Positions 54,655-63,265 of a stretch of DNA of 64,000 bases are shown here, piece by piece. The notes below the pieces were generated by a model, which was not told where the DNA came from, did not search any database, and was given only the letters and a program-made list of their open reading frames with translations. Origin of the DNA: CAVUAF01 sp963739375 (GTDB taxonomy: Bacteria; Acidobacteriota; Terriglobia; Terriglobales; Acidobacteriaceae). Position 1 is the stretch's first letter. Each line of letters begins with the position of its first letter. Made by a program: the position numbers and the translations under genes. The stretch is taken from assembly GCA_963739375.1 (NCBI GenBank), contig CAVUAF010000014.1, forward strand, positions 248,001-312,000, given 5' to 3'.

Positions 54655-55920
54655 CTACGCATAAATGCCGCGCTGCTTGAGGGTGTACGCGACCCGGTCG
54701 ATAGCCAGCATGTAGGCCGCGATGCGGTTGTTGACGCTGTGGGTTTCGGCCACCCGGACGACGTCGAGGAACGAGGTGCGCATGATGTGCTCGAGCTGCT
54801 GGTTGACCACCGACTCCTGCCAGAAATAGCCCTGGCGGTCCTGCACCCACTCGAAGTAGCTGGCGGTGACGCCGCCGGCGTTGGCGAGGATGTCGGGAAT
54901 GACGAAGATTTTTTTCGCCGCCAAGATTTCGTCGGCGGCGGCGGTGGTGGGGCCGTTGGCGCCTTCGCAGAGGATCTTGGCCTTGATCTGGGCGGCGTTG
55001 CGGCTGGTGATGACATTTTCGGTGGCGGCGGGAATCAGGATGTCGCACTCGGCGAGCAGGGTTTCGGCGCTGTCGCGGCGCTCGCCGCCCGGGAAGCCGT
55101 GGAGGGTCTTGTTGCGGTCGCGATGCTCCAGCAGCGCGTCGATGTCGAGGCCGTTCCCGTGGTAGAGGGCGCCGTCGATTTCGACGATGGCGATGATCTT
55201 GTAGCCGGCCTCCGCCATCAGCTTGGCGGCATTGGAGCCGACGTTGCCGAAGCCCTGGATGATGACGCGCGTGCTTTCGCGATTCATGCCCAGCTTCTTC
55301 AGCGCCTCGTCGCACACCACCATGACGCCGCGGCCGGTGGCCTCGCGGCGCCCGCGCGACCCGCCGATGTTGATGGGCTTGCCGGTGACCACGGCGGTGA
55401 CGGTCTGGCGCATGTGCATGGAGTAGGTGTCCATGATCCAGGCCATGGTCTGTTCGTTGGTGTTCATGTCGGGGGCGGGAACGTCTTTTTCCGGGCCGAT
55501 GAACTCGATCAGCTCGGCGGTGTAGCGGCGGGTCATGCGCTCCAGCTCGCCCTGCGACATCTTTTTCGGGTCGCAGATGACGCCGCCCTTGGCGCCGCCG
55601 AATGGGATGTCGACGACCGCGCACTTCCAGGTCATCCAGCTGGCCAGGGCGCGCATTTCGTCGAGCGTGACGTCGAGCGAGTAGCGGATGCCCCCTTTGC
55701 CCGGGCCCCGCACGATGGAGTGCTGTATGCGGAAGCCGGTGAACACTTCGATGTGCCCGCTGTCCATCATGACCGGAAAGTGGACGATGATTTCGCGGTT
55801 GGGGACGCGCATGATCTTCCACAAGCCTTCGTCGAGGTTCAGTTTTTGCGCGGCCAGGTCGAAGCGTGCGGCCATGGCCTCGTAGGGGTTGATTTCCTTG
55901 TCGAGCGTGATGGTGGTCAT
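54655..55920 (-). CDS. gdhA: Glutamate dehydrogenase (Glu/Leu/Phe/Val dehydrogenase family)
   Basis: 421-residue dehydrogenase interconverting glutamate with 2-oxoglutarate plus ammonia. The substrate-binding region GPGKGGIRYSLDVTLDEMRA, the catalytic-lysine region PFGGAKGGV, and the nucleotide-binding GFGNVGSNAAKLM are conserved, and the length fits the small hexameric enzymes. The ATG at 55920 follows CGGGAG. It lies near sucA and the ferredoxin-linked oxidoreductase, giving three enzymes around 2-oxoglutarate within 8.3 kb. NAD or NADP preference cannot be read with confidence. Confidence 0.95.
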   Translation of the reverse strand: MTTITLDKEINPYEAMAARFDLAAQKLNLDEGLWKIMRVPNREIIVHFPVMMDSGHIEVFTGFRIQHSIVRGPGKGGIRYSLDVTLDEMRALASWMTWKCAVVDIPFGGAKGGVICDPKKMSQGELERMTRRYTAELIEFIGPEKDVPAPDMNTNEQTMAWIMDTYSMHMRQTVTAVVTGKPINIGGSRGRREATGRGVMVVCDEALKKLGMNRESTRVIIQGFGNVGSNAAKLMAEAGYKIIAIVEIDGALYHGNGLDIDALLEHRDRNKTLHGFPGGERRDSAETLLAECDILIPAATENVITSRNAAQIKAKILCEGANGPTTAAADEILAAKKIFVIPDILANAGGVTASYFEWVQDRQGYFWQESVVNQQLEHIMRTSFLDVVRVAETHSVNNRIAAYMLAIDRVAYTLKQRGIYA

Positions 55921-56095
55921 GGTGGCTCCCGCGAGAACTCGCCCGGCCTGGGAAGGTAGCAGCGCGCGCCCCGACACTCTGAACCGGCGCACCGGCAAGC
56001 GGTGAGTATAGAGGGCAGGGGCGGACTCGGCAACCTGCGGCCAAACGGCAGCAGGGGCGCCGACGCTCCGCCTCTGCCGTGTACTATCCCGCAAC

Positions 56096-57424
56096 ATGAG
56101 CGGCGCGGCTCCTACCCGGGTGCGATTGCGGCGCGGCCTGACCCTCGGGCCGCTGATTGCGGCGACTTTTTTCATGGTGTCCGGCGGACCCTATGGTCTG
56201 GAAGACATCGTGGCCAAGGCGGGCTACGGGCAGGCGCTGCTGCTGCTGGCGATTACCCCGCTGGTCTGGAGCCTGCCGGTGGCGATGATGGTGGGGGAAC
56301 TCAGCGCCGCCCTGCCCGAAGACGGCGGGTATTACGTCTGGGTGCGGCGCGCGCTGGGGCCGTTCTGGGGCTTCCAGGAGGCGTGGCTCTCGCTGGCCGC
56401 CAGCATCTTCGACATGGCGATCTACCCCACAATCTTCGTGCTCTACCTGGGGCACCTGGCCCCGGCACTGACGGCGGATTGGCGCGGCGTAGCCGTGGGC
56501 GCCGCGATGATCGCGGCGTGCGCCGCCTGGAATATTGCCGGCGCCCGCGCCGTGGGGAAAGGCTCGGTGGCGCTGATGCTGGCGCTGCTGGCGCCCTTCG
56601 CGGTGCTGATCATCCTTGGCGTGGCCCATGCGGGCGCCGCGCCGCCGCCTCCGGCCGCCCGCCTCGACCTGCTGGGCGGCATCCTGATCACGCTCTGGAA
56701 CTACATGGGCTGGGACAACGCCTCCACGGTAGCGCGCGAAGTCGAGAACCCGCAGCGCACGTATCCGCGGGCGATGTTGGGTGCGGTCGCGCTGGTGGCG
56801 CTGTGCTACCTGGCCCCGGTGGCCGCCGCCGCGCGTGCCGGGCTGGACGTCAGCGCCTGGACCACCGGCGCGTGGGTGGAAGCAGGGCGCGCCCTCGGCG
56901 GGGGCGCGCTCGCGCTCGCCATCGTGGCCGGGGGAATGCTGTGCGGCTTGGGGATGACCAACGCCCTCGTGCTCTCCTACACGCGGGTGCCGCTGGCGAT
57001 GGCGGAAGACGGTTTCCTGCCGCGCGGCCTCGCCAAACTGCATCCCCGCAGCGGCGCCCCGTGGGTGTCGATCGTGGTGTGTTCGCTGGCCTGGATTGCC
57101 TGCCTGCCGCTGGGGTTCGAGAAGCTGGTGGAGATCGACATCCTGCTGTACGGCGGAAGCCTGCTGCTGGAATTCGTGGCCCTGGTGGCGCTGCGCATCC
57201 GCGAACCCGGGCTGCCGCGGCCCTTCCGCGTGCCCGGCGGGACCCTGGGGGCGGCGCTCCTCGCGGCCGGGCCGGTGGCGGTGCTGGCGCTGGCCATCGT
57301 GCGCGGACGCACGGAGCGGGCCGGACCGCTCAACGAACTGCTGCTGGGAGTTCTGGTCGCGGGCCTTGGGGTGGTGCTGTACGGGCTCGCCCAGTGGCGG
57401 CGGCGTGCCAGGACAGGCGGCTGA
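56096..57424 (+). CDS. APC-family amino acid permease
   Basis: 442-residue transporter with about twelve membrane segments and the APC consensus in the first helix (SGGPYGLEDIV) and in WNYMGWDNASTVAREVENP. Homologues move amino acids or polyamines in symport or exchange. It is divergent from gdhA across 175 bp, so amino-acid uptake and glutamate metabolism could share regulation. Substrate is unknown. Confidence 0.9.
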   Translation: MSGAAPTRVRLRRGLTLGPLIAATFFMVSGGPYGLEDIVAKAGYGQALLLLAITPLVWSLPVAMMVGELSAALPEDGGYYVWVRRALGPFWGFQEAWLSLAASIFDMAIYPTIFVLYLGHLAPALTADWRGVAVGAAMIAACAAWNIAGARAVGKGSVALMLALLAPFAVLIILGVAHAGAAPPPPAARLDLLGGILITLWNYMGWDNASTVAREVENPQRTYPRAMLGAVALVALCYLAPVAAAARAGLDVSAWTTGAWVEAGRALGGGALALAIVAGGMLCGLGMTNALVLSYTRVPLAMAEDGFLPRGLAKLHPRSGAPWVSIVVCSLAWIACLPLGFEKLVEIDILLYGGSLLLEFVALVALRIREPGLPRPFRVPGGTLGAALLAAGPVAVLALAIVRGRTERAGPLNELLLGVLVAGLGVVLYGLAQWRRRARTGG

Positions 57425-57461
57425 TCAAGGGATATTAGGGAAGAGGTTTCGAGGCTGCGAA

Positions 57462-58319
57462 TCAGTCGCTGGCGGAGGTGCTGGCGGCTTCTTTTTCGGC
57501 GCCGATGCGCATTTCCATGCCCTCGCTGGCGGCACGCACCCGGGGATAGTAGTCGCGCGCCTCCTTCACCAGGGCGTCGACGCAACCATCGGAGTGGTCG
57601 GGATCGTGGTGGAAGAGGACCAGTTCCTTGGCGCCGCTCTCCATCACGATGTTGATGCCCTCGCGCCAGGTGCTGTGTCCCCAGCCCTTCTTGAACTTTT
57701 CGTACTCGTCGGGCAGGTACTGCGCGTCGTAGATGAGGACGTCGGCGCCGGCGGCCAGTTTGCGCACGTTCTTGTCGAACACGGGATGCCCGGGCTCGTT
57801 GTCGGTGGCGTACACCAGGATGCCCTCCTCGGTCTCCAGGCGGAAGCCGAGGCAGCCCTGCGGATGATTGAGCCAGAGCGACTGCACGGTGCAGTCGTCG
57901 AAGGCGATGCGGTCTTCTTCGATGTCGTAGAAGTTGCGGTGGGCGGCCATTTCCGTCATGTCGACGGGAAAATAGGGGTCGGCCATCTGCTCCTCGATGG
58001 CGCGCTGCAGGCCGCGGGTGCGGTTCGAGGAGTGGAAGAAGAAGTAGTTGTCCGGGTTGTCGTACAGCGGCAGGAAAAACGGGATGCCCTGGATGTGGTC
58101 CCAGTGGAAGTGGGAGATAAAAACGTGGGCGAAGAGCGGCTTGCCGCTGGCTTCCTGGGTGAGGTGCTTGCCCAGCATGCGGAAACCCGTGCCACAGTCG
58201 AAGACGTAGAGGTGGCCGTTGATGCGCACCTCGACACACGAGGTGTTGCCGCCGTAGCGCAGGTTTTCCATTTGGGGCGTAGGCGTCGAGCCGCGAACCC
58301 CCCAAAACCGCACCAGCAT
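57462..58319 (-). CDS. MBL-fold metallo-hydrolase
   Basis: 285-residue metallo-beta-lactamase-fold hydrolase. The metal-binding motif is SHFHWDHIQG, with further ligands expected in DNEPGH and FHHDPDHSD. The N-terminal VRFWGVRGSTPTP motif marks a group related to phosphoribosyl cyclic phosphodiesterase (PhnP-like) and cAMP phosphodiesterase-like enzymes. Function could be cyclic phosphodiester hydrolysis; not certain. The ATG at 58319 follows GGAGAGGGG. It is convergent with the APC permease with a 37-bp gap. Confidence 0.88.
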   Translation of the reverse strand: MLVRFWGVRGSTPTPQMENLRYGGNTSCVEVRINGHLYVFDCGTGFRMLGKHLTQEASGKPLFAHVFISHFHWDHIQGIPFFLPLYDNPDNYFFFHSSNRTRGLQRAIEEQMADPYFPVDMTEMAAHRNFYDIEEDRIAFDDCTVQSLWLNHPQGCLGFRLETEEGILVYATDNEPGHPVFDKNVRKLAAGADVLIYDAQYLPDEYEKFKKGWGHSTWREGINIVMESGAKELVLFHHDPDHSDGCVDALVKEARDYYPRVRAASEGMEMRIGAEKEAASTSASD

Positions 58320-58505
58320 GAGCGCGCCCCTCTCCGCGATACACCCCACCCTGAAAACGCAAAAAACGCGCCGGGGGAGGCTGAAAAACCGCGGATTTGC
58401 TGCGCAAGTATATGCCAGCTTCGCGGCAAAAGGGTCAAATTTGCAGCCCGTGCAGGTGACGCTTGTGGGGCCGATGACTGGGAAACAGGAAGGAGCCCAG
58501 GCGGA

Positions 58506-59633
58506 CTATGGACCAGCCCCGCTCGCCGACGTCGCCGGCTCCGGGCAGCTCTCGGGTTGCAGCCGGGCCAGCGCCCAGCGCGCATGCGCGGCCAGGTTGG
58601 AGTCGTCGCCGCGCGCCCACGCTTCGAGTTGCGGAACGAACTCGCGGCTGCCGCTGTTCCCCATCGCAATGGCCAGGTTGCGGCGCAGGCCGGCGAAGCG
58701 GGCGCGCTTCACCGGCGAACCGCGGAAAATACGGCGAAAGTCATCTTCGGTGAGCGCCGCTAGCCACGCCAGCGCGGGGTTCACCAGCTCCTCGCGTACT
58801 TCCTCGTGCGGCGCAGGCGGCGCCACCCGCCGCGCGCGCTGGTTCCACGGGCAGACGTCCTGGCAGATATCGCAGCCAAAGACGTGCCGCCCCATGCCCG
58901 GGCGCAGTTCCTCGGCAATCTCCCCGCGCTTTTCGATGGTGAGATACGAGATGCAGCGCCGCGAATCGAGCTGGTAGGGCTGGAGCAGCGCGTCGGTGGG
59001 ACACGCGTCGATACAGCGCGTGCAGGTGCCGCAGCGGTCGGGCGCGGGCACGTCGGGCGCGAGTTCCAGCGCGGTGAGAATGACGCCGAGAAACACGTAG
59101 GACCCCAGCTCCTGGTGGATGAGGCAGGTGTTCTTCCCGATCCAGCCCACGCCCGCATACTTGGCGTAGACCCGTTCGACGACGGGACCGGTGTCGACGT
59201 AGCACCAGGTGCGCGGCGCGTCGCCCCCCTGGTCCGCGACCGCGGCAAGCAACGCGGCTTCTACTTGCCGCAGGCGGCGCAGGACGGAAAGGTGGTAGTC
59301 CTCGCGCGACCAGGCGTAGCGGGAGATCCAGGCGCGCTGGGGGTCGGGGCACTCGGTGGAGAGCGGCGGCGGGCTGTCATAGCGGGTGGCGCAGACGATG
59401 ACCGAGCGCGCCCAGGGCGCCGCGTGGCGCAGCGACGCGCGCTGCAGATGTCCGGCGGCGTCGCGTGCCTCCAGGTACTTCATCTCCCCGGCGTGCCCGC
59501 GCTCCACCCACTCCGCGAAATGTTCCAGCTCGGGAAAGTCTGGCTCGCGGACGGAGGCAATGCCCGCCAGTTCGAGACCGGCGGCGCGCGCCGCGTCCTT
59601 GATGAGCTCCGGGAGATGGGCAGCGGCGGTCAT
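58506..59633 (-). CDS. queG: Epoxyqueuosine reductase
   Basis: 375-residue cobalamin-dependent enzyme that reduces epoxyqueuosine to queuosine in tRNA, the last step of the pathway. It has the QueG N-terminal domain (LELAGIASVREPDFPELEHF), two [4Fe-4S] motifs CGTCTRCIDACP and GCDICQDVCPWN, and a C-terminal HEAT-like repeat region (LRRNLAIAMGNSGSREFVPQL). Length and order match the family. The 186-bp gap upstream of the MBL gene (58320-58505) shows no additional gene. Confidence 0.94.
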   Translation of the reverse strand: MTAAAHLPELIKDAARAAGLELAGIASVREPDFPELEHFAEWVERGHAGEMKYLEARDAAGHLQRASLRHAAPWARSVIVCATRYDSPPPLSTECPDPQRAWISRYAWSREDYHLSVLRRLRQVEAALLAAVADQGGDAPRTWCYVDTGPVVERVYAKYAGVGWIGKNTCLIHQELGSYVFLGVILTALELAPDVPAPDRCGTCTRCIDACPTDALLQPYQLDSRRCISYLTIEKRGEIAEELRPGMGRHVFGCDICQDVCPWNQRARRVAPPAPHEEVREELVNPALAWLAALTEDDFRRIFRGSPVKRARFAGLRRNLAIAMGNSGSREFVPQLEAWARGDDSNLAAHARWALARLQPESCPEPATSASGAGP

Positions 59634-59732
59634 GCGCTGGTTACAGGATAAACGGACAGAGCGCGCGGCGGAGGTCCCGAGAGTGCCGGCGCGGTCGGGC
59701 TTTCTCGCTTCGTTCGGGACGCCGAGAGAAAA

Positions 59733-61145
59733 CTACTTGAGCATCGCCAGCGTGCGGGCGGTCTCCTGCATCTGGTTGCGCAGCCGCAACTCGGAGGCGG
59801 CGAGGGCGCCGGCCTTGTCCTTCATCCCGCGTTGCTGGGCGGTACGGCTGAGGGTAGCGGCGTGGGCCAGGGTCTGCTCGGCGGTCTGGAGCAGCGCGGC
59901 CAGGGCGTCGGCATGCGGCTTCCAGAGATAGGCGAACTGCTGCTTGCCCTGCAGCTCGAGGATTTCCATCTTCATGCGGGCGCCGATTGCCACCATCCGC
60001 ATGAGGGAGGCGGCAAGGTCGCCGCGGAAGCTCTTCTCCCCGCGCAAATCGGTGCGAAACGCCTCCGCCTCGTGCGGCGTGAGGACGATGTTGATGTTGC
60101 GCAGCGGCACCACACTGGCGGCGTTCGCCTCCGCGGCGCGCACGAAGCTCTGGATGGATTCGACGACGCTGCGCAGGTGGACTTCCTCCAAGTCGAGCGC
60201 GGCACGGGGAATCGCGGGCGCCGGTTTTCCGGGTGCGGCGCCACTCCCCGCCTTCGGCCCTCCTGGCCGCATGGTCCCCGCGCGGCCGGTCTTGCCGGCG
60301 ACCACCTTCTTGTAATTCGAGATGCGGCGGAAGTGCTCGCGCGCCCGCCCGTATTCCTGCTTGAGGATGGCGTGCTCCTCGACGTCGGCCAGGTTCTTCA
60401 CCGTGACCTCGCCCTCGACCCGGCTCATGATGCTCCCGCCCTGCTCGGTGATGGAGGCGGCATAGGTCCTGATCTGCTGCGTGGCGCTGCGGAAGAGCTC
60501 GTCGAAGCGCCGCCCGAACCAGGCATTGAAGCCGGCCACCCGCGCCAGGACGGAGGGGTGGTAGAAGGAGGTCTGCAGCGACGTTTTCAGGTCGCGCAGC
60601 CGCGGCAGCAGGTTGGCGTCGGTGAGTTGGTCGAACTCGCGGAAGTCCTCGACCTCCTCCTTCATGATGTCGAGTTCGCGCAGCAATTGCTGGTGCGGCG
60701 GCGGGATGGCGGGCAGCTCGGCATCGAGGATGATCCACACTTCCTGCTCGAAATCGGCCACGTGCTGCGAGTCGCCCTGGTCGGCGTTGGCGGGCCGGCC
60801 GCCGCTGCGCCAGCGCGGCGGATTGCGGTACAGGTAGGTGGCGATGAAGTCGGCCTTGTCGCGGTCGCCCTCGCGCTCCGAGGCGTGCAGGATGTACATG
60901 CGCAACAGCGCTTCCAGCGCCTCGCGCGGCGGCTGCTGCTGCAGCGCGTCGCGCACCATGCCCGGCTGGATGGCCAGGTCGAGCACGTCCAGCCAGTGGT
61001 GAATGTTCATGGCCAGGGCCGCGTGGTCCTCCGGCTTGAGTTCGTGCGGCGGGACGGGGTGGCCCAACTGCTGCTCGATGATCCCGACGTAGAAGCCGTG
61101 GATGGCGGAGAGGTCGAGCAGCTCCCGAAGCTGGTCTTGAGGCAC
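59733..61145 (-). CDS. Uncharacterised alpha-helical protein, about 470 residues
   Basis: 470-residue soluble protein, mostly charged helices, with no signal, membrane segment or known catalytic motif. A low-complexity proline/glycine/alanine linker (about 290-325) splits it into two helical halves. The GTG start at 61145 has a GGAG about 7 nt upstream. It is transcribed alone. Similar proteins of unknown function exist in Acidobacteria, to my knowledge, but I cannot name a family. Confidence 0.75.
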   Translation of the reverse strand: MPQDQLRELLDLSAIHGFYVGIIEQQLGHPVPPHELKPEDHAALAMNIHHWLDVLDLAIQPGMVRDALQQQPPREALEALLRMYILHASEREGDRDKADFIATYLYRNPPRWRSGGRPANADQGDSQHVADFEQEVWIILDAELPAIPPPHQQLLRELDIMKEEVEDFREFDQLTDANLLPRLRDLKTSLQTSFYHPSVLARVAGFNAWFGRRFDELFRSATQQIRTYAASITEQGGSIMSRVEGEVTVKNLADVEEHAILKQEYGRAREHFRRISNYKKVVAGKTGRAGTMRPGGPKAGSGAAPGKPAPAIPRAALDLEEVHLRSVVESIQSFVRAAEANAASVVPLRNINIVLTPHEAEAFRTDLRGEKSFRGDLAASLMRMVAIGARMKMEILELQGKQQFAYLWKPHADALAALLQTAEQTLAHAATLSRTAQQRGMKDKAGALAASELRLRNQMQETARTLAMLK

Positions 61146-61276
61146 ACTGTCTCCTTGCGGGCAGATCGGCCGGCAGTGGGGGAAAGCCGGCGCTTGGGGG
61201 AGAAGCGAAAGTGTAGCCCACCGGCGCGCGGGAAACAACCGGCGCCGCGCTGGACATCCTCCGCAGCCGCCCCGGG

Positions 61277-61303
61277 CCGGCCGCATCTAGCCGGCCGCAT
61301 CTA
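61277..61303. repeat. Tandem duplication CCGGCCGCATCTA x2
   Basis: Two copies of a 13-bp unit (61277-61289 and 61291-61303) lie in the 236-bp intergenic region between the divergent unknown gene and the M48 protease gene. Could be two binding sites or a slippage product. Confidence 0.6.
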
Positions 61304-61381
61304 AACGACCCAGCCCGGGGTTTACAGGTTGTGCCAAACTAGGGGTCACGAAAATTGCGCTACCTGGCGCAGGGAGGAAGC

Positions 61382-62821
61382 ATGCAAGGCAAATTCGGGT
61401 CGGCGAAGCAGCCCGGCGCGGGCTGGGCCCGCGCTGCCCGCGTGCCGTTGACCGCCGCCATCCTGGCGGCCGTGTTGACCGCGACCGCGCTGTGGGCGGC
61501 CGTGGCCGGCGTCACCTTCCCGCCGCCGCACTCCACCATCTTCATGTCGCGCGACCAGGACGTCGCGCTCGGGCAGCAGGCGGCGCAGCAGGCGCGCCAG
61601 CAGTATCCCCTGGTCGCCGATTCCGACCCGGTGGCGCAATACGTCCGGCGGCTGGGGCAGAGCCTGGTGCAATACGTGCCCGAGCCGCGTTTTGAGTACC
61701 AATTCCACCTCGTCAACCAGAAAGAGATCAACGCTTTCGCGCTGCCGGGTGGACCGGTATTCGTGAACCTGGGCACGGTGCAGGCGGCCGACAACGAAGC
61801 CCAGCTGGCCGGCGTCATCGCCCACGAGATGGGGCACGTCTACATGCGGCACGGCGCCGAACTGGCCAGCAACCAGATGAAGGCGCAGCTGGGACTGAGC
61901 GTCCTGGGAGCGCTGCTGGGCCGCGGCATGGGCGGACAGCTGGCGCAGATGGGGGCGCAACTGCTGGCCACCGGCGCGCTGCTCCACAACTCGCGCGCGG
62001 CCGAGGCGGAAGCTGACGCGGTGGGGGCGCGCATCATGTACCTGGCGGGCTACAACCCGCAAGCCATGGCTGACTTCTTCCACAAGCTGGAGGCGGAAGG
62101 CGGGGCGCGTGGGCCGCAGTTTCTGAGCGACCATCCGGACCCCGGCAATCGCGCGCTCGCGGTCAGTCAATTGACCCAAACGCTGCCGCCGCGTTCCTTC
62201 AACACCGCGACCGGCCAGTTCGCCCAGGCCAAGCAGACGGCGATGCAGCGCCAGCCCTACACCGCGGAGCAGATCGCCGCCCTGCAGAAACAGGGCAAGC
62301 TGTCCGACGCCAGCGGCAGCGCCGCCGCTCCCGCCACCGAGAGCGTGCCCACGCAGTTCAAGCAGATGAACCACCAGAGCTACACCATCGGGTATCCCGC
62401 GGACTGGCAGGTGTACGGCGACGCTTCCTCGGCCGTGACCATCGCGCCTCCCGGCGGGGTGGGGGAAGACGCCGTCGCCTACGGGGTGGTGATCAGCGGC
62501 TTTCAGCCGGAGGCGCGCGACCTCGATGGCGGCTTCCACGAACTGGAGCAGTCGCTGCGCCAGTCGAATCCCGAGCTGCGCGTCATCGGGCACGACGAGA
62601 ACATCCGCGTGAACGGCGTGGCCGGCAAGTCGGTGGAGATGGTGGGGCCGTCGCCGCTCAAAGCCCAGGGAGGCGCCGCGCAACGCGAGCGCGATTGGCT
62701 GGTGGCTCTCCCCAACAGCCGCGGCGAACTACTCTCGCTCGTCTTCATCGCCCCGGAGCAGGACTACAACCGCCTGCGCCCAACCTTCGAGCAGATGCTG
62801 CGCACCTTCCGGGCAAAGTAG
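61382..62821 (+). CDS. M48-family (BepA-like) zinc metalloprotease with C-terminal extension
   Basis: 479-residue envelope protease. It has an N-terminal signal/anchor (about 20-44), an M48 catalytic domain with H148-E-M-G-H152, the third zinc ligand in AEAEADAVGARIMYLAGYNP, and a C-terminal domain of about 170 residues (from about 310) with a beta-rich pattern (SYTIGYPADWQVYGDASS) typical of acidobacterial members. BepA-like enzymes degrade misassembled outer-membrane proteins. The ATG at 61382 follows AGGGAGGAAGC. Confidence 0.9.
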   Translation: MQGKFGSAKQPGAGWARAARVPLTAAILAAVLTATALWAAVAGVTFPPPHSTIFMSRDQDVALGQQAAQQARQQYPLVADSDPVAQYVRRLGQSLVQYVPEPRFEYQFHLVNQKEINAFALPGGPVFVNLGTVQAADNEAQLAGVIAHEMGHVYMRHGAELASNQMKAQLGLSVLGALLGRGMGGQLAQMGAQLLATGALLHNSRAAEAEADAVGARIMYLAGYNPQAMADFFHKLEAEGGARGPQFLSDHPDPGNRALAVSQLTQTLPPRSFNTATGQFAQAKQTAMQRQPYTAEQIAALQKQGKLSDASGSAAAPATESVPTQFKQMNHQSYTIGYPADWQVYGDASSAVTIAPPGGVGEDAVAYGVVISGFQPEARDLDGGFHELEQSLRQSNPELRVIGHDENIRVNGVAGKSVEMVGPSPLKAQGGAAQRERDWLVALPNSRGELLSLVFIAPEQDYNRLRPTFEQMLRTFRAK

Positions 62822-62949
62822 CTGGACTAGCGCGGGAGTAGACCCGTGCCCACGTGGCGCGGACGCCCTCGTCCGCGTCCGCAGGTCTCTCTCTCCGTCA
62901 CCCTGAGGGTGCCTGTTTTGCGCCCGAAGGGTCTATGTATTCGTCTTCG

Positions 62950-63201
62950 CCTCAATTCGGCAATTCCGCACTTCGGCAATTCGGCAATCGGAGCCCCCCC
63001 CGGAATGTCATCCTGAGCGAGCGCGAGGGAGCGCAGCCGGGGTCCCCAGCGAGCCTGGTTTTGGCTTGCTGGGGTGGTCGCATGCGACTGAGCGCGAGTC
63101 GAAGCATCCCTACCTCCTCTCTTGGGTTGTCATCCCGAGCGCAGCGAGGGATCTAGGTTTTCTGGGAACTGACAACCGGCAACTGACAACTGCCGGGAAA
63201 C
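62950..63201. repeat. Intergenic repeat cluster between the M48 and VWFA genes
   Basis: The 444-bp gap 62822-63265 has no gene. It contains three close copies of TTCGGCAAT (62955-62990), two partial copies of a GTCATCCTGAGCGAG/GTCATCCCGAGCGCAG element (63007 and 63129), and a CAACTGACAACTG stretch (63165-63197) related to the repeats at 47291 and 51495. All are short, degenerate intergenic elements rather than a CRISPR or IS. Confidence 0.55.
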
Positions 63202-63265
63202 CGCTGTAGACTTCCCCTTGCAACTACCTGGCATTCAAGGGCCCCGCTTCCGAACACGGGGAGAC

